A stretch of DNA of 64,000 nucleotides from Sphagnum compactum (GCA_965153455.1 OZ234495.1:13822875-13886874), one strand, 5' to 3'. Positions 12,691 to 25,665 are shown, counted from the first letter of the stretch. The notes: generated by a model from the sequence alone, not told the origin. Program-made: numbers and translations.

Positions 12691-13079
12691 TTTAGAAATG
12701 TGCATAATTTGTTTTTTTGTTTCGGGTTGAGCTTTTTGATTAGCTCATCCCATGTGCACAAATTTCTTAATGTGAAATTGGATGACCACACCCCCTTGTT
12801 TATATAGTGTTCAAAATAGGATTGAAGAACAAACAATATAGGATAAATTTTGAACTTGCAACTTCCTCACAAACTAAGTTGTAATACCAAAACTTTCTTC
12901 ATGCCTTACTTTCTTAGTTTTTAAATTTCCAAACAATTCAAGTACTAGATAACTAGATAATCATATAATTAATAATGATTAAATTTACATATATTTAAAT
13001 TATAAATTATACACTACAAATATTCAATATTCATTCTCAATTACTTAAATAAGTAATAACTTCTTAATACGAGTGTTGT

Positions 13080-13445
13080 GACCCATGGCTACGCCACTCC
13101 TGCCACCCGTGGCACCTCGCCCGGCCCCCCGCAGCGGCTGCCCTGGCCGCTGTTTTTTTTGGCCTCTCTGACCACCTCGTTTCAGGACCCTAATAACGGG
13201 TTTTCTCTTTGAGGACCTCGTTTCAGGTCCCCAACGACGGGTTTTCTTTCTGGGAACCTCGTTTTAGGTCCGTCTCGAGGTCTAGACCGAGTACTGAGAA
13301 TCTCGATTCAGGTCCTTTACCGAGGATTCTGGCCACCTCGGTTCAGGTCCTCGAACGTTTCCCAACTGCCCTAACTGCCGCCGGTTCCGGCGTAATGTTA
13401 AAATGCAGAACGTCTTGTGACACACAGACGGACACACAGACACCA
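13080..13445. repeat. GC-rich insert with CCTCGTTTCAGGTCC units inside AT-rich DNA
   Basis: About 365 bp of CpG-rich sequence interrupts an otherwise very AT-rich element. It contains about five copies of a CCTCGTTTCAGGTCC-like core spaced about 35-48 bp apart and ends in GACACACAGACGGACACAC followed by an AT-rich tail. The sharp composition change suggests a nested insertion, perhaps SINE-like. I found no clear target duplication. A 92-codon frame across it has no motif. Confidence 0.55.
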
Positions 13446-13871
13446 CGTTTGCTTTTATATATAAGATTTAACAAATTAACTATCTAGTTACTCACAAGTT
13501 ATTAATACATAACTCATAAATAATTAAATAACTAAAATATTTTAAAATATTTTATTATTTTTTAGAATTTGATCGAATTATATATAATATAATTAATGTA
13601 AAAACATTTTAAATATTTATGTTAAAATTATAAGTACTGAATTAACAATTGCTATTAGAAAGTAACAAATTTAAAAAAAATTATTATTCAACTAATTACA
13701 TTACTTATTTTATAATTACATTTATTGTTGTAAAAATTATTGTAGGTCAAGTAATATTTTTCTCTTGGTAATTGTTAACTATAAATACAATAATTTGTTA
13801 AACGTAACATTAATTTTCATAATTACTATAAAATTATTATAAAATATTTATCGTAGATAATTAATCATAAA

Positions 13872-13873
<2 letters not shown>

Positions 13874-13904
<31 letters not shown>
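13874..13904. repeat. (TA)n microsatellite
   Basis: An uninterrupted TA run of about 15 units within the CACTA interior. Confidence 0.9.
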
Positions 13905-13908
<4 letters not shown>

Positions 13909-14284
13909 ATAACTTATAAAATTAAAATCAATAAAATAGTTATTTTAACTACACTGTCATTTTTCCAAATTTTTTATTTAGGTTTGAACTCATAAATTAC
14001 AGAGTGTGAATAATTATGTTCAATTAGAAAATAATTATGCATATATTAATTAATTCTTATCTGAAATAATTACAATGATTTTAAAGTAATGTAACATTAA
14101 TTATATTACTTAATATCTTCTAATATAAGAATATAAATTACAAATATATATTACACACAATAATAATGTTATGTAACTTAGATTTAATAAACATAATCAT
14201 TTATAATTATTTATAAAAGTGATTTATTATGAATAACATTAGTAGGTTAACATTAGTATGGATAACATAAGTTTTTTGAAGTTA

Positions 14285-15505
14285 AATAACAAATTTCAGA
14301 ATTGGAATTTCAATTTTCAGATTCAAATTATAATATTTAAAATTAGAATGTCCATTTTAAGACTCAATTAACAATTTTCTGAATTTAAATATTAATTTCG
14401 AAAATCCAAAATAATAATTTGGAATTCAAATTTCAACTTTCAAGTCAAGTTAAAATTGAAATTTTAAACTTCACAATCCAAATATCAAATTTCAAGTCCA
14501 AATAAAAATATTTAAATTCAAAATGTCAATTTTTAGACTCAATATAGTTTTCGAATTGAAATACTAAATTTTAGATTCGAAAATAATAATTTAGAATTCA
14601 AATATCAATTTTTAGATCAAATAAATTTTATGAATTTAAATAAAAATTTCCAGAATTGAAATGTCAATTTTCAGATTCAAATAACAATATTCAAAATTGA
14701 AATGTCCATTTTAAGACTCAATTAACAATTTTTTGAATTGAAATATTAATTTCGAAAATCCAAAATAATAATTTGGAATTCAAATTTCAACTTTCAAGTC
14801 AAATAATTTCTTAAAATTGAAATACTAATTTTTAGATTCGAGAATAATAATTTAGAATTCAAAATATCAATTTTTACATCAAATAAATTTTTTGAATTTA
14901 AATAACAATTTCCAGAATGGAAATGTCAATTTTCAGATTCGAATAACAATATTCAAAATTGAAATGTCCATTTTTAGACTCAATTAATAAATTTTCAGAC
15001 TTGAAGTATTAATTTTGAGAATCCAAAATAATAATTTGGAATTGAAATTTCAGGTTCAAATAAAATAATTATTTAAAATTTAAATGCATAATTTTTGAGT
15101 TCAAATATAAATTTTCATATTCATATAAAAATATTCAAAATTTAAATGTATTTATAATCAAATAATAATTGTTTGAATTGAAATATTAATTTCTGGATTT
15201 AAAAATATTAATTTAGAATTCAAATATCAATTTTTAGATCAAATAAGCCTTTTTGAATTTAAATTGAAAAAATCATATTCAATTCGAAAATTTGAAATTC
15301 AAATAATGTTTTAAACAATTGAAAGAATAATTTTCAGATTCAAATATCAAGTTTCAAATTCTAATATATGTTTTAAAAATAAAATAATAGTTTTCAAAAT
15401 TGAAATATCAATTTTGAGATTTGAGTAAAAAATTAAAAGTTCAAATATCAATTTTGATATTTGAATAAAAAATTAAAAGTTCAAATATCAATTTTGAGAT
15501 TCATT
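14285..15505. repeat. AT-rich higher-order tandem array in CACTA interior
   Basis: Short words such as CAATTTTCAGATTCAAAT and GGAATTCAAATTTCAA recur throughout. A longer block (fragment starting CAGAATTG.AATGTCAATTTT and ending in the TTTCAACTTTCAAGTCAA word) appears at about 14,290, 14,650 and 14,910, giving repeat distances of about 360 and 260 bp. Near 15,415-15,500 there is also a short repeat of TTCAAATATCAATTTTGA. No coding sense. Confidence 0.75.
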
Positions 15506-15847
15506 ATATGAACAATATACATACATATGCATATTATATATAGATGCTTTTAGTACATACATTAAAATACACCCGTATGTCATTGTAAAATACCTTTAGG
15601 ATGTAACTAATTTGGTGACTATTGTGACTAATGGGACATATCAACCTATTAATGGATGAAATAAATGTAGAATTGATCCAACCAAAGGATGAAATTTTCT
15701 AATAGTTGCATCATAGTTGTGAGAATGACCAAAATAGTTGAAATATGGTCCTGTAGTTGCAAATGTTCCCAAATGTAGTCGTAAACGACTACTAATCGCT
15801 TGTAGTCGTAAATGGAGTGGTTACATTTTGGCTGATTTCTACTAGTG

Positions 15848-16330
15848 CTACTCCTTGTGGTTTTATCATCTTGTGTTGTTGCTATTGTAACTGCTTTAGC
15901 CATTATTCTACTCTTTGTGGTTTTATCATCTTGTTTTGTTGCTATTGTAGCTTTTTTAGCCGTCACTTTACTCCTCGTGGTTTTCTTGTCTTGCACTGTT
16001 GTTGTTACAACTCCTTTGGCCATCACCTTATTCCTCATGGTCCTCTCATTTTACATTATTTTTATTGCAATTCTTCTAACCATCACCTTGTTCCTCATGG
16101 TCTTTTCATGGTCTTTTCATCTTGCACCATTGTTATAGTTCTTTTAACCATCGCTCTACTCCTTGTGGTCTTCTTTTAGATTGCACTATTTCTATAGCTC
16201 TTCTATCCATCACCCTATTGGTTTCATGGTCTTCTTGTCTTGCATTGCTATTTTTGCAAGTCTTCTAGCCATTACCTTGCTCCTCACGGTCTTCTCGTCT
16301 TTTTGTCTTATGTCGTTATAATGTAGCCCC
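15848..16330. repeat. 60-bp minisatellite, right part
   Basis: The marker word TGTGG/CGTGG/CATGG falls at 15,856, 15,916, 15,976, 16,036 and 16,096 (exactly 60 bp apart) and continues less regularly to about 16,330. As the period is 20 codons, both strands stay open: the plus strand gives a hydrophobic 20-residue repeat (LLLVVLSSC...) of 97-120 codons and the minus strand a basic 20-residue repeat (KTTRSKV...). No start context or neighbouring gene supports translation. Confidence 0.85.
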
Positions 16331-16954
16331 TTTAGATTTGATCCTTTTTGGGGTGGTTTTTTTAAAATGTTGAAGGCATGGAAGACTTCCTTATTTTTTT
16401 GAAAAGTTCTTCTATCCTTATGGGCATCCATTGGAGGTTGATTGTTATGTTTCTGCATCAATTTATGGTGTAGCTACAAGCACAATACCACCATATAATT
16501 CGACCACCACAAATGGTGTAACCCAGTGGGCTTTGTTAACAAAACAATGGGATTTTTGGAAAAACAAGAGTTGTAATGCCACAACATGAGCATTCTTTGC
16601 ACCTATTACACATCTTTTTTTGAGGTAAGTTCAAACTCAAACCAACCTCAGCAATTGAAGTGTGTTTTTTCATAATCCCATTGTCCTAACTACAAGACTT
16701 TTAAGAAGGGCATCATAACTTACAAGAGGGTAAATGGGATTTCTACTCTTGATAAAACATCTTGAAACCACTCATTGGCAATTGTGGAGTGAATGGATTA
16801 ACCAAGAAAAATAAGGTCTTGAAGGATATAGGTAACTTACAAAAAAATATATACCCCCACCCCATCAACCATTTCTTGTTTTTTTTGGTAGTGCTACACT
16901 TTACACCAAGGTTGATCCTAACCAAAGCAATTTGAAGAGGATTTAACATTGTTT

Positions 16955-18650
16955 TTAGCTAAAGAGTTAGTGCCATTCTCTTTTGTTGAAACTCCGTTTT
17001 TTAGCTGAAGGCTAATCATGAGGCAAAATCCTCATCTTAATTTTCCATCTACACGAGCTTTGGTCAATGAAATCTTACCTAGGATGGTTGGAAAGACCAA
17101 AGAAAAGTATGTTTCTTCAACCCTTGATTATTGTAATTCTTGCATCATGTCTTTCGATATATGGATGTCTAGAATGGAAGTGGACACATTTGTCATGATT
17201 GTTCATTTTTTGAATGACCAATGGGAGCTTGTCATGTAGCCATTAGTTTTTTGAGACAATAGAAGCTTTAGGAGTGCCATAGCTTTGCAAATCAATGAAG
17301 TGGGTGCAAAACATGGCCTTGATGTTTGGGTTATTGCATATGTCAAAGATGAAGGGGTAATCTTTCGACCATGACCATTACTATGACTTATGTTGATTTC
17401 ATGTGAAGTGTTGAGGTTGGCAACACCCTTTATGGGGTCATATCGGGGGCATGAAATGTTTAAGTGTTGCCACCATGCTATAGATGATTCTAAAATTTGT
17501 GGTGACCTAACCATTATTTCCATCAAGGAAGGACAATTTATTTTGTGAAAAATTATCACTTGGACCAAAAGAATGGGAAGGGGTGACAAGAGTGGCACGA
17601 GGGATGTTTTTTAGTGCCCCTATGAAAGCTCAATACTCCAATAAAATTTAGGTTTGCTTCCTAAGTCATTTTGTTTCGAGACACCTTGGAATTCAAACAC
17701 ACCATTGGCCTATGCTATGGAAGGCAACAATATTTGGCACTTCAAGGCCTTGTGCCAATCCTATAAGTTTTAGCTATAGCCCAAATTGTTGCAAATACTT
17801 TGGGTCACATGTGGTCCAACATTGTGTGTTGAACCAAAGTTGAGGTTATTGGCTACTTTCTAATGCCTTGCTACGACAATGTCACTTGTATGTCAAATGT
17901 AGGTGGATTGTTTGACATCTAATTCCAGTGAGACTCAAGAATTTGATGATGAACTTTATGTCCTATAATATCAATGCATGCAAAAAAGGTGGTAGTAGTT
18001 CTAAAACCCTTCCTTTCATTTATGTTTTCTTTTGATACATGGTCATTTGGTATGTTGGAAAGGAAAAGGCTCTTCAAATTGCAAGTGCATACGATAGACA
18101 TGTAATGTTCCTACCCTTCATTTGTGCCTTCACGTTTTAAAACTTGAGTGATGCAAGTGAGAAAGCCCTAAGTAATTTTGCATTCCTAAGTTTTCAATTT
18201 AAAATTTTGTATGATCTCATGGAAAGTGATGAGGATATGGCATTATGAGTGGTGAAAGAACAACTAACCCATTTTAGAATTTAAAAACTCATTGAGAAGG
18301 AATGTAAATATCCATTACATGGTGGAAAAGCCATGAAGTACATTTTTTCTATGTGGGTTTTATATTTGACAAAATTTGGGATTATTGGCTCTTAGATTGA
18401 GGTAGAAAAAGTCTTTAGTATTTGTAGGTATTTGCACTAACCTATGGTGTTTTCGATTAGGCATGAACAATCATGAGATGCTAATTATTAACATCGACAA
18501 GAATAGACATGATAATGCGCGTGTTGGTGGTTCTCCATTCATGGAAAAATTCATTGAAATGGAAGAAACCCCAATGGATGAAAATGAAGATGTAATTGCA
18601 TCACATGTGTTCTTGATGTTGGATGAAAACAATAATAGGGTTTACATAAG
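16955..18650 (+). pseudogene. hAT-family transposase pseudogene
   Basis: Conceptual plus-strand translation gives a long hAT-type transposase broken by stops and frame changes. In order: an N-terminal core near 17,018-17,239 containing SFDIWMSR and TFVMIVHFLND, matching the SFDxWxS...D-T block of plant hAT proteins; AYVKDEG near 17,330-17,355; and a C-terminal hAT dimerisation remnant near 18,375-18,450 reading IIGS-stop-IEVEKVFSI. After that comes an acidic tail, including DENEDVIAS near 18,575-18,600. Stops are spread throughout, so the gene is dead. I could not confirm a BED zinc finger upstream or locate hAT terminal repeats with 8-bp duplications. The family assignment is firm in kind, from the WMS core and the terminal E-x-x-F motif. 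Confidence 0.7.
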
Positions 18651-18899
18651 TTTTGATTATTATTTCCTACATCTTTCAAATCTCTTCTTTCTTGAAGTTT
18701 GATGCAATATTCATGAAAGTTGATATAATTTATTTGTTGTTTTTGGTTGTTATAGGTTTTGTAATGATATCCAAAACAAGGTTGTTGCTTTATGGCCCAA
18801 ATGCCCAAATCTTAGGAATCCGATGTGATATAACTTTAAAAAATTGTTTCTTCCTTTTTATGTCACTTTGCATGTGAGTTTTTTTGTTCTTTTGAATTT

Positions 18900-19215
18900 C
18901 GCAAAGTTAGGGCATAATGTTGGGGTGTTTTGGGGCTAAAATTGGGACATTATTTTAGGGTTTTGAACTAATAGGTTTGAAAGCACAAATAGGGCAAACT
19001 TTGGGTATGAATTGGAGGGTGTTTGGGGGCTGTTTTAAAGGCTGAATTAGGGCTGAATCAGGGACTATTTTGAGGTTAAAAGTGCATATGGGGTTTTTTA
19101 AAGGGTTGAATTCAGGTTGAATTAGGATTGTTTTGGGGGCAAAAAGGGGGTGCATTTGGTTTTTTTTTTTTCCAGGGCTGAATTACGGGCTGATTGGGGC
19201 TAGTTGGGGGGAGGG
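18900..19215. repeat. G-rich degenerate repeats (GGGCTGAATTAGG type)
   Basis: Words such as GGGCTGAATTAGGGCTGAA and GGTTGAATTCAGG recur over about 300 bp on the plus strand. This looks like a short degenerate tandem repeat. The 66-codon minus frame through it is a by-product. Confidence 0.5.
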
Positions 19216-21072
19216 GGCGAGTTTTAAGGGTTGAATTCAAGGATGGCAAAACACATCTCAAAATTGGCGTACATATGCATGAAACATGAAAACAAAAAAC
19301 TAATTGCTACAAAAAATGGTATTGATTTATTAATGTAGCGTTAGATTTAAAAATAGATTACATCCACTTAATTTGGCCTTGTCAAAGCTTTGTAATAAAT
19401 TTATAAATAAAATTTGGTTTATTTGCATTGTTTCTACTGATGTTTGGCATTATGGAACCTAACTAGGAGGTTACCCATAACTTGCTCTAACCAACCTTAG
19501 AATCAAGAATTAACTTGATTTGAAAATTTAAGAAAAATTGGAACCAGAACTGACCTTCACATATTAAAAATGTGGATTTGGAACCAATTCCCAATTTTAT
19601 ATAAAAAATAATGTAACTAGAACCAAAACCAGCCCCAAAAACATTGTCCAAAACCAAAACTGAAGGTTCCTTCCAAAACCTAAAAGTTGCACAACACTAA
19701 TCACAACATTGGTGTTGTCTAATTCTTAAGTTTCTGAACCCAAATCATTAATTACATGTTTAATCATTTTCATTAAAAAATATTGGATTTGAATTTATTT
19801 ATTTTAAAATTAGAACAAAACACATCAATTATAAGCTTGGGTGAAAACCATTGATGGCCAATTCCTAGATTTAATGGTTTTATCTTAATAAGACTCATCA
19901 ATTTCAAGTCAATTTTCAAACTACTAATTTGTGAATCTAACCAATAATCACAATTTTTCACAAGCACAATATTCCAACTCCAACAATTAATGGTTTAAGA
20001 TTATGCATAATTAGAAGATCTCTATTGTCATTCCTTAATTTTTGTACCCAAAAACGGACATAACAACTCTTTATTTTTCCCCCACAAGTCATTTGAACAT
20101 AGATATGAAGGAAATTGAAGTTTTGTGTACAACTTTATATTTTTTTCTATAATAAAATAAATGCAAGCATCTTCATCTTCATTTATTTATTTCAATTTGA
20201 AAAACTTCCTCATCCATACACTACATTGAAATAATAGGACCTCAAAATTATTAAACCCTAAACCCTACATAAGCTTACAACCCTAACTACCTAAACTTAT
20301 GACCTAGACCTTGTCAAAAAAACCTTTAACACCCAATGAGAGGTGAAAACATGATTGGGTGGTACCATAAGGAACATCACATTATCATTTTTCCTAAACC
20401 ATCTTGAGTTCAAGATTGATATGTGTTTGTCTGGTACAATATTCGATTAAAATTTTGATATTTTTAAATTATGCACATCATGGGTTTTTTAATTTCCCAT
20501 CTTATTCAAAATATGGATATGTTTTGATGTGACTAAACATTTTTTACATCAAAAGTTTTAGAAGTGTAACAAATTAAAAAAATGAACACAAAAACTAAGT
20601 AGGAATCCTTAATAACCTGCCTAATTTTATTTATTATTGGAGAAGATGCCTATGACATATATGCATGGGGAAAGTATCCAATAACAATTTGTTAAAATGT
20701 ATATATTGAATTTTTGGATTACAATTGAAGGTTAGGAAAAGTACTCATCCAAGGGCCACATGAATAAGGAACAATTGTTTTTCTTTTTTTAGTTGTTAGT
20801 TGCATGGCAAGTTATTTAGACATGTCATGTTGATGTCCACATGGCAAGTTATTTAGACTCACTAGTTTAGGTGCATGCTAGTCACAATTACTTGAGTACT
20901 ATATAAGTTGCATATGGATGGGGTTGTATGTGTTGATCATTAACTTCATCCAAATTTGCAACTATTATTTTATTCAACTTGTCTAAACTAACAAGCTTTT
21001 AGTTGCATATGTCCCTTGTAATTCAAAATTAGTTGCCCTTGGAAGTCATAAATTGGTTCTTTTCTTTTAGTG
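19216..21072. other. AT-rich stretch, no gene recognised
   Basis: Holds a short telomere-like run (AAACCCTAAACCCTA, near 20,257) and near its right edge GTTGCA words resembling CACTA subterminal repeats. Nothing else recognised. Confidence 0.5.
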
Positions 21073-24000
21073 ATAATGGTTGTTGATTTGAAAAATGAAG
21101 CCTTGGGTGCTTCTAATGTCATCCAGAATTATGACATTCTTGGAATTCCTATACTTTCAAAAATATGATTTCTTCAACCTTATTGTCCATCAAATATAAA
21201 AAGAAAGAATTCTTGTATTTTATCCTACAAAAATAATCAAAACCTTTGTTTCAATGCATGCAACAATAAGAAAAACAAACAAAACAAAACAAAAACAAAA
21301 ACAAAATTAAATTGTCTTACCAAACATTTCATGACCATTCTTTAGAAAGTTCCTTAAGTTGTTTCTAATGATATCACCCAATCGTATTTTCATCATGGGT
21401 TTGGTTTTAAAGCGAGTTTAAGTCCATGTAGACCCATGAGGTTTGAATCTTAGGTGAGTTTGTGTCCATGTAGACCCATTGGGTTTGGTTCTTAGACTTT
21501 GACCCAATCAAGATTGGTACAAACACCAATAAACCTTGACAAAAAGAAAAGAAATGTCAAAATTGTTTAGGAAGCTTATGTCAACCACCCCATTAAACTA
21601 CATCCAAATCGTTTCATCATTAATAGACAATAGGAAGAACATCAAACCAAAAAGGGACAAAATAGGTAAAGTTTCATGGGCTTGGAAAGTTGAACCAACT
21701 ACTTTTTCCACATAGTCACAACCTTTTTGAGCCTTAGAGATGATGAAGGATTTAATGAGAAAATGACTTTTTTTTAAAAAGTCAAAGTTTAGGGAAGTTT
21801 GTGTTGAACAACAAACACTACAATTCAATTTTAGCCATTTTGATAGTGGAGATGTTATGAACAACGAATAGATGATGGCAAAAGGATAAATAAATAAAGA
21901 ATTTGTTAAAGTTCATTTGAAATTCACATCGATGAACTATTCCACTAAATCACAACCCCTTGCCAAGCTTGAAAGAACATGTGCCTTAAGATTTGTTGGG
22001 AGGAACACACCCATCTTTACCCTTTAGCATTTTACAAACATATCTTAGCTTGAAGGTAAAATGTACATTACCAAAACTCAAACCATAAGATTAAATTTAG
22101 TAAGGTCATCACCAATAAGGTTTACCTCAAACTAAGGTACAATAGTGGTATGTTTGATTTTTTCTTCATGAAGAACATTTACAAATATGATATTTTCAAA
22201 TTGATACTTACATTAGTCATATTTAATGTTGCCCATCATCTAGGCACCATGCATATATGGATTTAAATATGTGTTTGTAAATAACACCTAACTAGGTCCC
22301 AGTAATCACCTTCACCTTAAAGGTAATAAAAATAATGTTAAAAAATCATAATTTCAATTCATTAGCTTTCTTAATGTAAAGTTATAATTACTCAGGTGGT
22401 TGCATAAAAAGTTACACATGAAGGTGAAGAAAGTTCCAATTATCACTAAACAATAATATTACCTCCTCCCATCTGTCTACCATCTACCTTGCACTGTCAT
22501 TAAGGCAATAAGCTATGTATTCCATGTGTGAATAAAACAAGAGAAATAGTTTTGATAAAGGCACTAACTATGCCTTGCAATAGAACTACCACTAGGATAA
22601 CAACTTCTCCAACCCTTTAGAATGGTGGAGCATCTCAACAATTACATACTTCCATGATAATGCAATAGTAGTAGCCCACTTTAATAACTATCAAATGCCT
22701 CCTAGCCAACCATTGCAATTGGAAAGCACCCATCTAAATTCCAAAGTCAATAGAGAGAATAAATCACAATTAGTATTTATTAAGCCCACCTAGCCATAGA
22801 AAATACAAAAGGTGGAACTATTCCCCCTCCTCTTAATGAGAAATTTTTCCTCCCAACAATGAACAACCTACAAGTGAAAAGAAATACAAACACCCCCCAC
22901 CCCCTCCTCCAAGGTGCTACTCTACGAAGAAGAAGAAAACCATTAAAAATAAAATATAAAAAAATAAAAAAAATAAAATAATCCACATTCCCAAAACCCA
23001 AGGGCAAAAGACATCGATTAAAAGGTCTTCATGCCCCTTAAAATCCACTTTAAGTCCATACTTAAAGAAGAACACCATTAGAAGTCTCATTAAACTAGCT
23101 AGTCCTCTTAGATTTTTTCCAAGTTACCTCCTACCTTCTATGCAATTAGGTAGCTAACTATCACATTTTAGAAGGCAGGTTGTTGATTTCTTACTTACCA
23201 TCCCTAGAATTTAGCTAAATTAATGAGCCTAATCCCTGAAAGTGAAGATATTGATGGTTGGTAATAAAAATTACCAAGATGCCCCTTAAGTAACTAACCT
23301 CCTAGGTAAAAGATAAAAAACTAACTCAAGGTTAACAATATATCTTACTAAATTTATGCATATCATTTGAGCTTTGAAAACAATCATATGTGTCATAAGT
23401 GCATTTAGGAGTTTCAATTTGTATGTGTGAAAACCAAAAGAATGGAGGTCAAGGGATGTAATTGAGTTTAGTCAACCATAATGTGCTCCAAAAAGACAAC
23501 TATTGCTTGATAATAACCTTGGGTTCAATGTCTTTTTTGGTAAATTTTCACACCATGGTGACAAAAAACTCACATGCAAATGCTACAAAGGGTTTAATTT
23601 GTTTTTTTGCAAAACTTGCCATAATTTGAGTAAAATTTGTTTGGAAGTAGTCATATTTAAACACTGCATTCATTGAGGTCACTAGTACAAAGAAGGATTT
23701 GGAAAGAAATCTACTTTCCTACTAACCTTCAGCCATGTTTGGTTCATTCCTCTTTTGGATGATTGCTAGCCCACTTACTTGAAAAATTTGAAAAAAACCC
23801 TCCTTATGTTGCCATCTAAAGAATGTCTTTCCAAATGAACAAATGGATGAGAATTCTAATGACTAAAATGTAAAGAAAGTTTTGCTCTTATGACATGGAA
23901 ACTAAAATAAATGAACTTTTCAAACAAATCTACATGGTCTCTCCATCAACATACAAAAATATACCCATTTCGTCGATCCCTTCATACATTTTGAATGAAG

Positions 24001-24489
24001 TTACTCATTTTTTTAATGTCTTTACAATATAGAGGGTACCTTTAAATTTTGTTATAATGCTAGGCAACTTTTTGAGGTATTCAATCCCATCAAAGAACAC
24101 ACATTATTCAAATATCAAAACTTAGCATTGCAATAAAAAGAGATGCCATTCAAAAACTTGTCTTGGTTCCATAATGATACAAAGCACAAAAACACAAGGG
24201 GTCATTTCTTATGGAATTATGTATGTTATGATGTCACTATATGTCTCATATTCCTCTGTATGTTTTGAGTGTGGATGCTTCTCATTATTATTATTATTAT
24301 TATTATTTGCACTTTATATTTATGCACATGAATTTTAAAACATGTATGCTTTCAATGGAAATTTTCATCACACTTGAACATCTAATCTTTCACATTTGCC
24401 AAATTTCACCTAGCCCTTCATAATTTAGTTCATTTATTGGGTGTAATATTGATCAATGTAATTTTTTTTTTAAATGTAAGTCATATGCA
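21073..24489. other. AT-rich stretch, no gene recognised
   Basis: Contains an AACAAA-type run near 21,275-21,305, a 42-bp-spaced duplication of GTCCATGTAGACCCAT (21,422 and 21,464) and an ATT microsatellite near 24,286-24,307. Frames of 60-88 codons have no motif. Confidence 0.5.
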
Positions 24490-24725
24490 TTTATTATGGA
24501 AGGTTGTTTGTTTGTCACATTGAGATCTCCAAAACCACAACACCCCTTGTGACACCCTTGACACCATTGGAAAGCCTCCAATGAATAGGGGTACATCAAG
24601 GTGGTTGTATAATGTTTAGACCTACAATGCAAGAGTTATTTAATATTGAACAAAATTTTCAAAAAAATCAACAAAATCAAGACTGAATGTTTTAGGAAAA
24701 TTGGGGTGTGCTCTTGGCAAAATTG
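24490..24725 (+). repeat. Dispersed repeat family C, copy 1
   Basis: Shares an extended block with 25,440-25,665: GAGATCTCC, TGGAAAGCC, ATAATGTTTAGACCTA, GCAAGAGTTATT and AAATTGGGGTG occur in the same order. Inverse copies are at 27,415-27,870 and 62,075-62,430. No terminal repeats or coding content seen, so the class is unknown. Confidence 0.7.
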
Positions 24726-25439
24726 GAGTCCATACCATTTTCCCTTTCAGAATTAATTCTATTGGGCTAACAAAACATGCCACAATAGTCTTAAGGAAAG
24801 TAAAATGAAATAAAAATGCATGTTGAAATCTTTACAAAGTGTACTTGAATTGGATTATAGGTATATGCACATTGGTTTTGTTATGAATTAACTGCATATG
24901 TATTGAAGATATAATATTTCATTTCATTGTGAGGATGAACTTTGATAAATAATGCATCTATTTTGTGTCTTCATATTGGTTGTATGAATATTTTCCTTGA
25001 AATAATTTTAGTCAAATAAATTATATTAAAACCACCTAACATATTGAAAACACATGGATGAATTTGAGAACTAGTCCAATGTCGCACAAAAAAAAAATTC
25101 CAAAAAATATCACCACAATTGATTAAGTGAACCATTGTTGTTGTTCACAAAATAAGAGGACCCTATTATGTTTGTTATAAGGGAAGTAACAATGGTAGAA
25201 TTATAAATTACATGGGGTTGCAAAATCCCATGACAATTACTACAAATATTTGTTTAAATTGCTCTTTCTAATGTACATATGTTCATTGATTAATAGCTAT
25301 TGGTCTTTTCCAAATTCCACATCTTTTAGCAAAAAACTTGTAAACGCCTTCCATTCTATAATACAATACAACATTTGGAATATTTGACAAACACTATTGC
25401 AATTGTTCCATGTAAATATATTTATTAAGGAAGTTAGTT

Positions 25440-25665
25440 AATTGGTTTGTCATGTTGAGATCTCCCAAACCATGGCACCCCCACCATGTTCTTTGTATCG
25501 ATGGAAAGCCCCCAATGAGTAGGGGTACTCTAAGGTGATCTCATAATGTTTAGACCTATGATGCAAGAGTTATTCAATATGGAACAGTTTTGTCATTGAA
25601 AATTTAATAAACTCAAGACAAAAGTTCTTACGGAAATTGGGGTGCACTTTTGGCATTACATGTGC
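25440..25665 (+). repeat. Dispersed repeat family C, copy 2
   Basis: Same order of conserved words as copy 1, about 950 bp downstream in direct orientation. Confidence 0.7.

Larger units (their letters stand above)
12046..15847. mobile_element. CACTA (EnSpm) DNA transposon, non-autonomous, 3.8 kb
   Basis: The left end is CACTAGAAGAAAAACATG and the right end, reverse complemented, CACTAGTAGAAATCAGCC. CACTA termini of this form are diagnostic of plant EnSpm/CACTA elements. The flanking triplet CTA is duplicated (12,043-12,045 and 15,848-15,850), the 3-bp target duplication typical of the superfamily. Subterminal TAGTCGCAA/TAGTCGTAA words occur several times within about 150 bp of each end, in both orientations, like transposase-binding sites. 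The interior holds GGTA/CCTA repeats, a GC-rich block, a TA microsatellite and an AT-rich tandem array, but no transposase ORF, so it would depend on an element elsewhere. Removing the element and one CTA restores the 60-bp array in register. Confidence 0.88.
9589..21072. mobile_element. Possible large outer CACTA-like element (nested composite)
   Basis: The left edge reads CATTAAAAGAAAAATG (9589 on) and the right edge, reverse complemented, reads CACTAAAAGAAAAGAAC (ending 21,072). These resemble a degraded pair of CACTA termini. Both ends are followed inward by scattered GTTGCA/TTGCGACT words like the subterminal repeats of the inner CACTA element. Flanking triplets are TTA and ATA, so the target duplication is imperfect. 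If real, this 11.5-kb unit carries the solo LTR, the minisatellite, the inner CACTA and the hAT relic. It could equally be a chance pairing of two unrelated CACTA ends. Confidence 0.25.

Noticed and set aside
13080-13445. Reading the GC-rich block as an LTR
   Set aside because: TG and CA edges can be chosen, but no target duplication matches and internal units are tandem rather than LTR-like.
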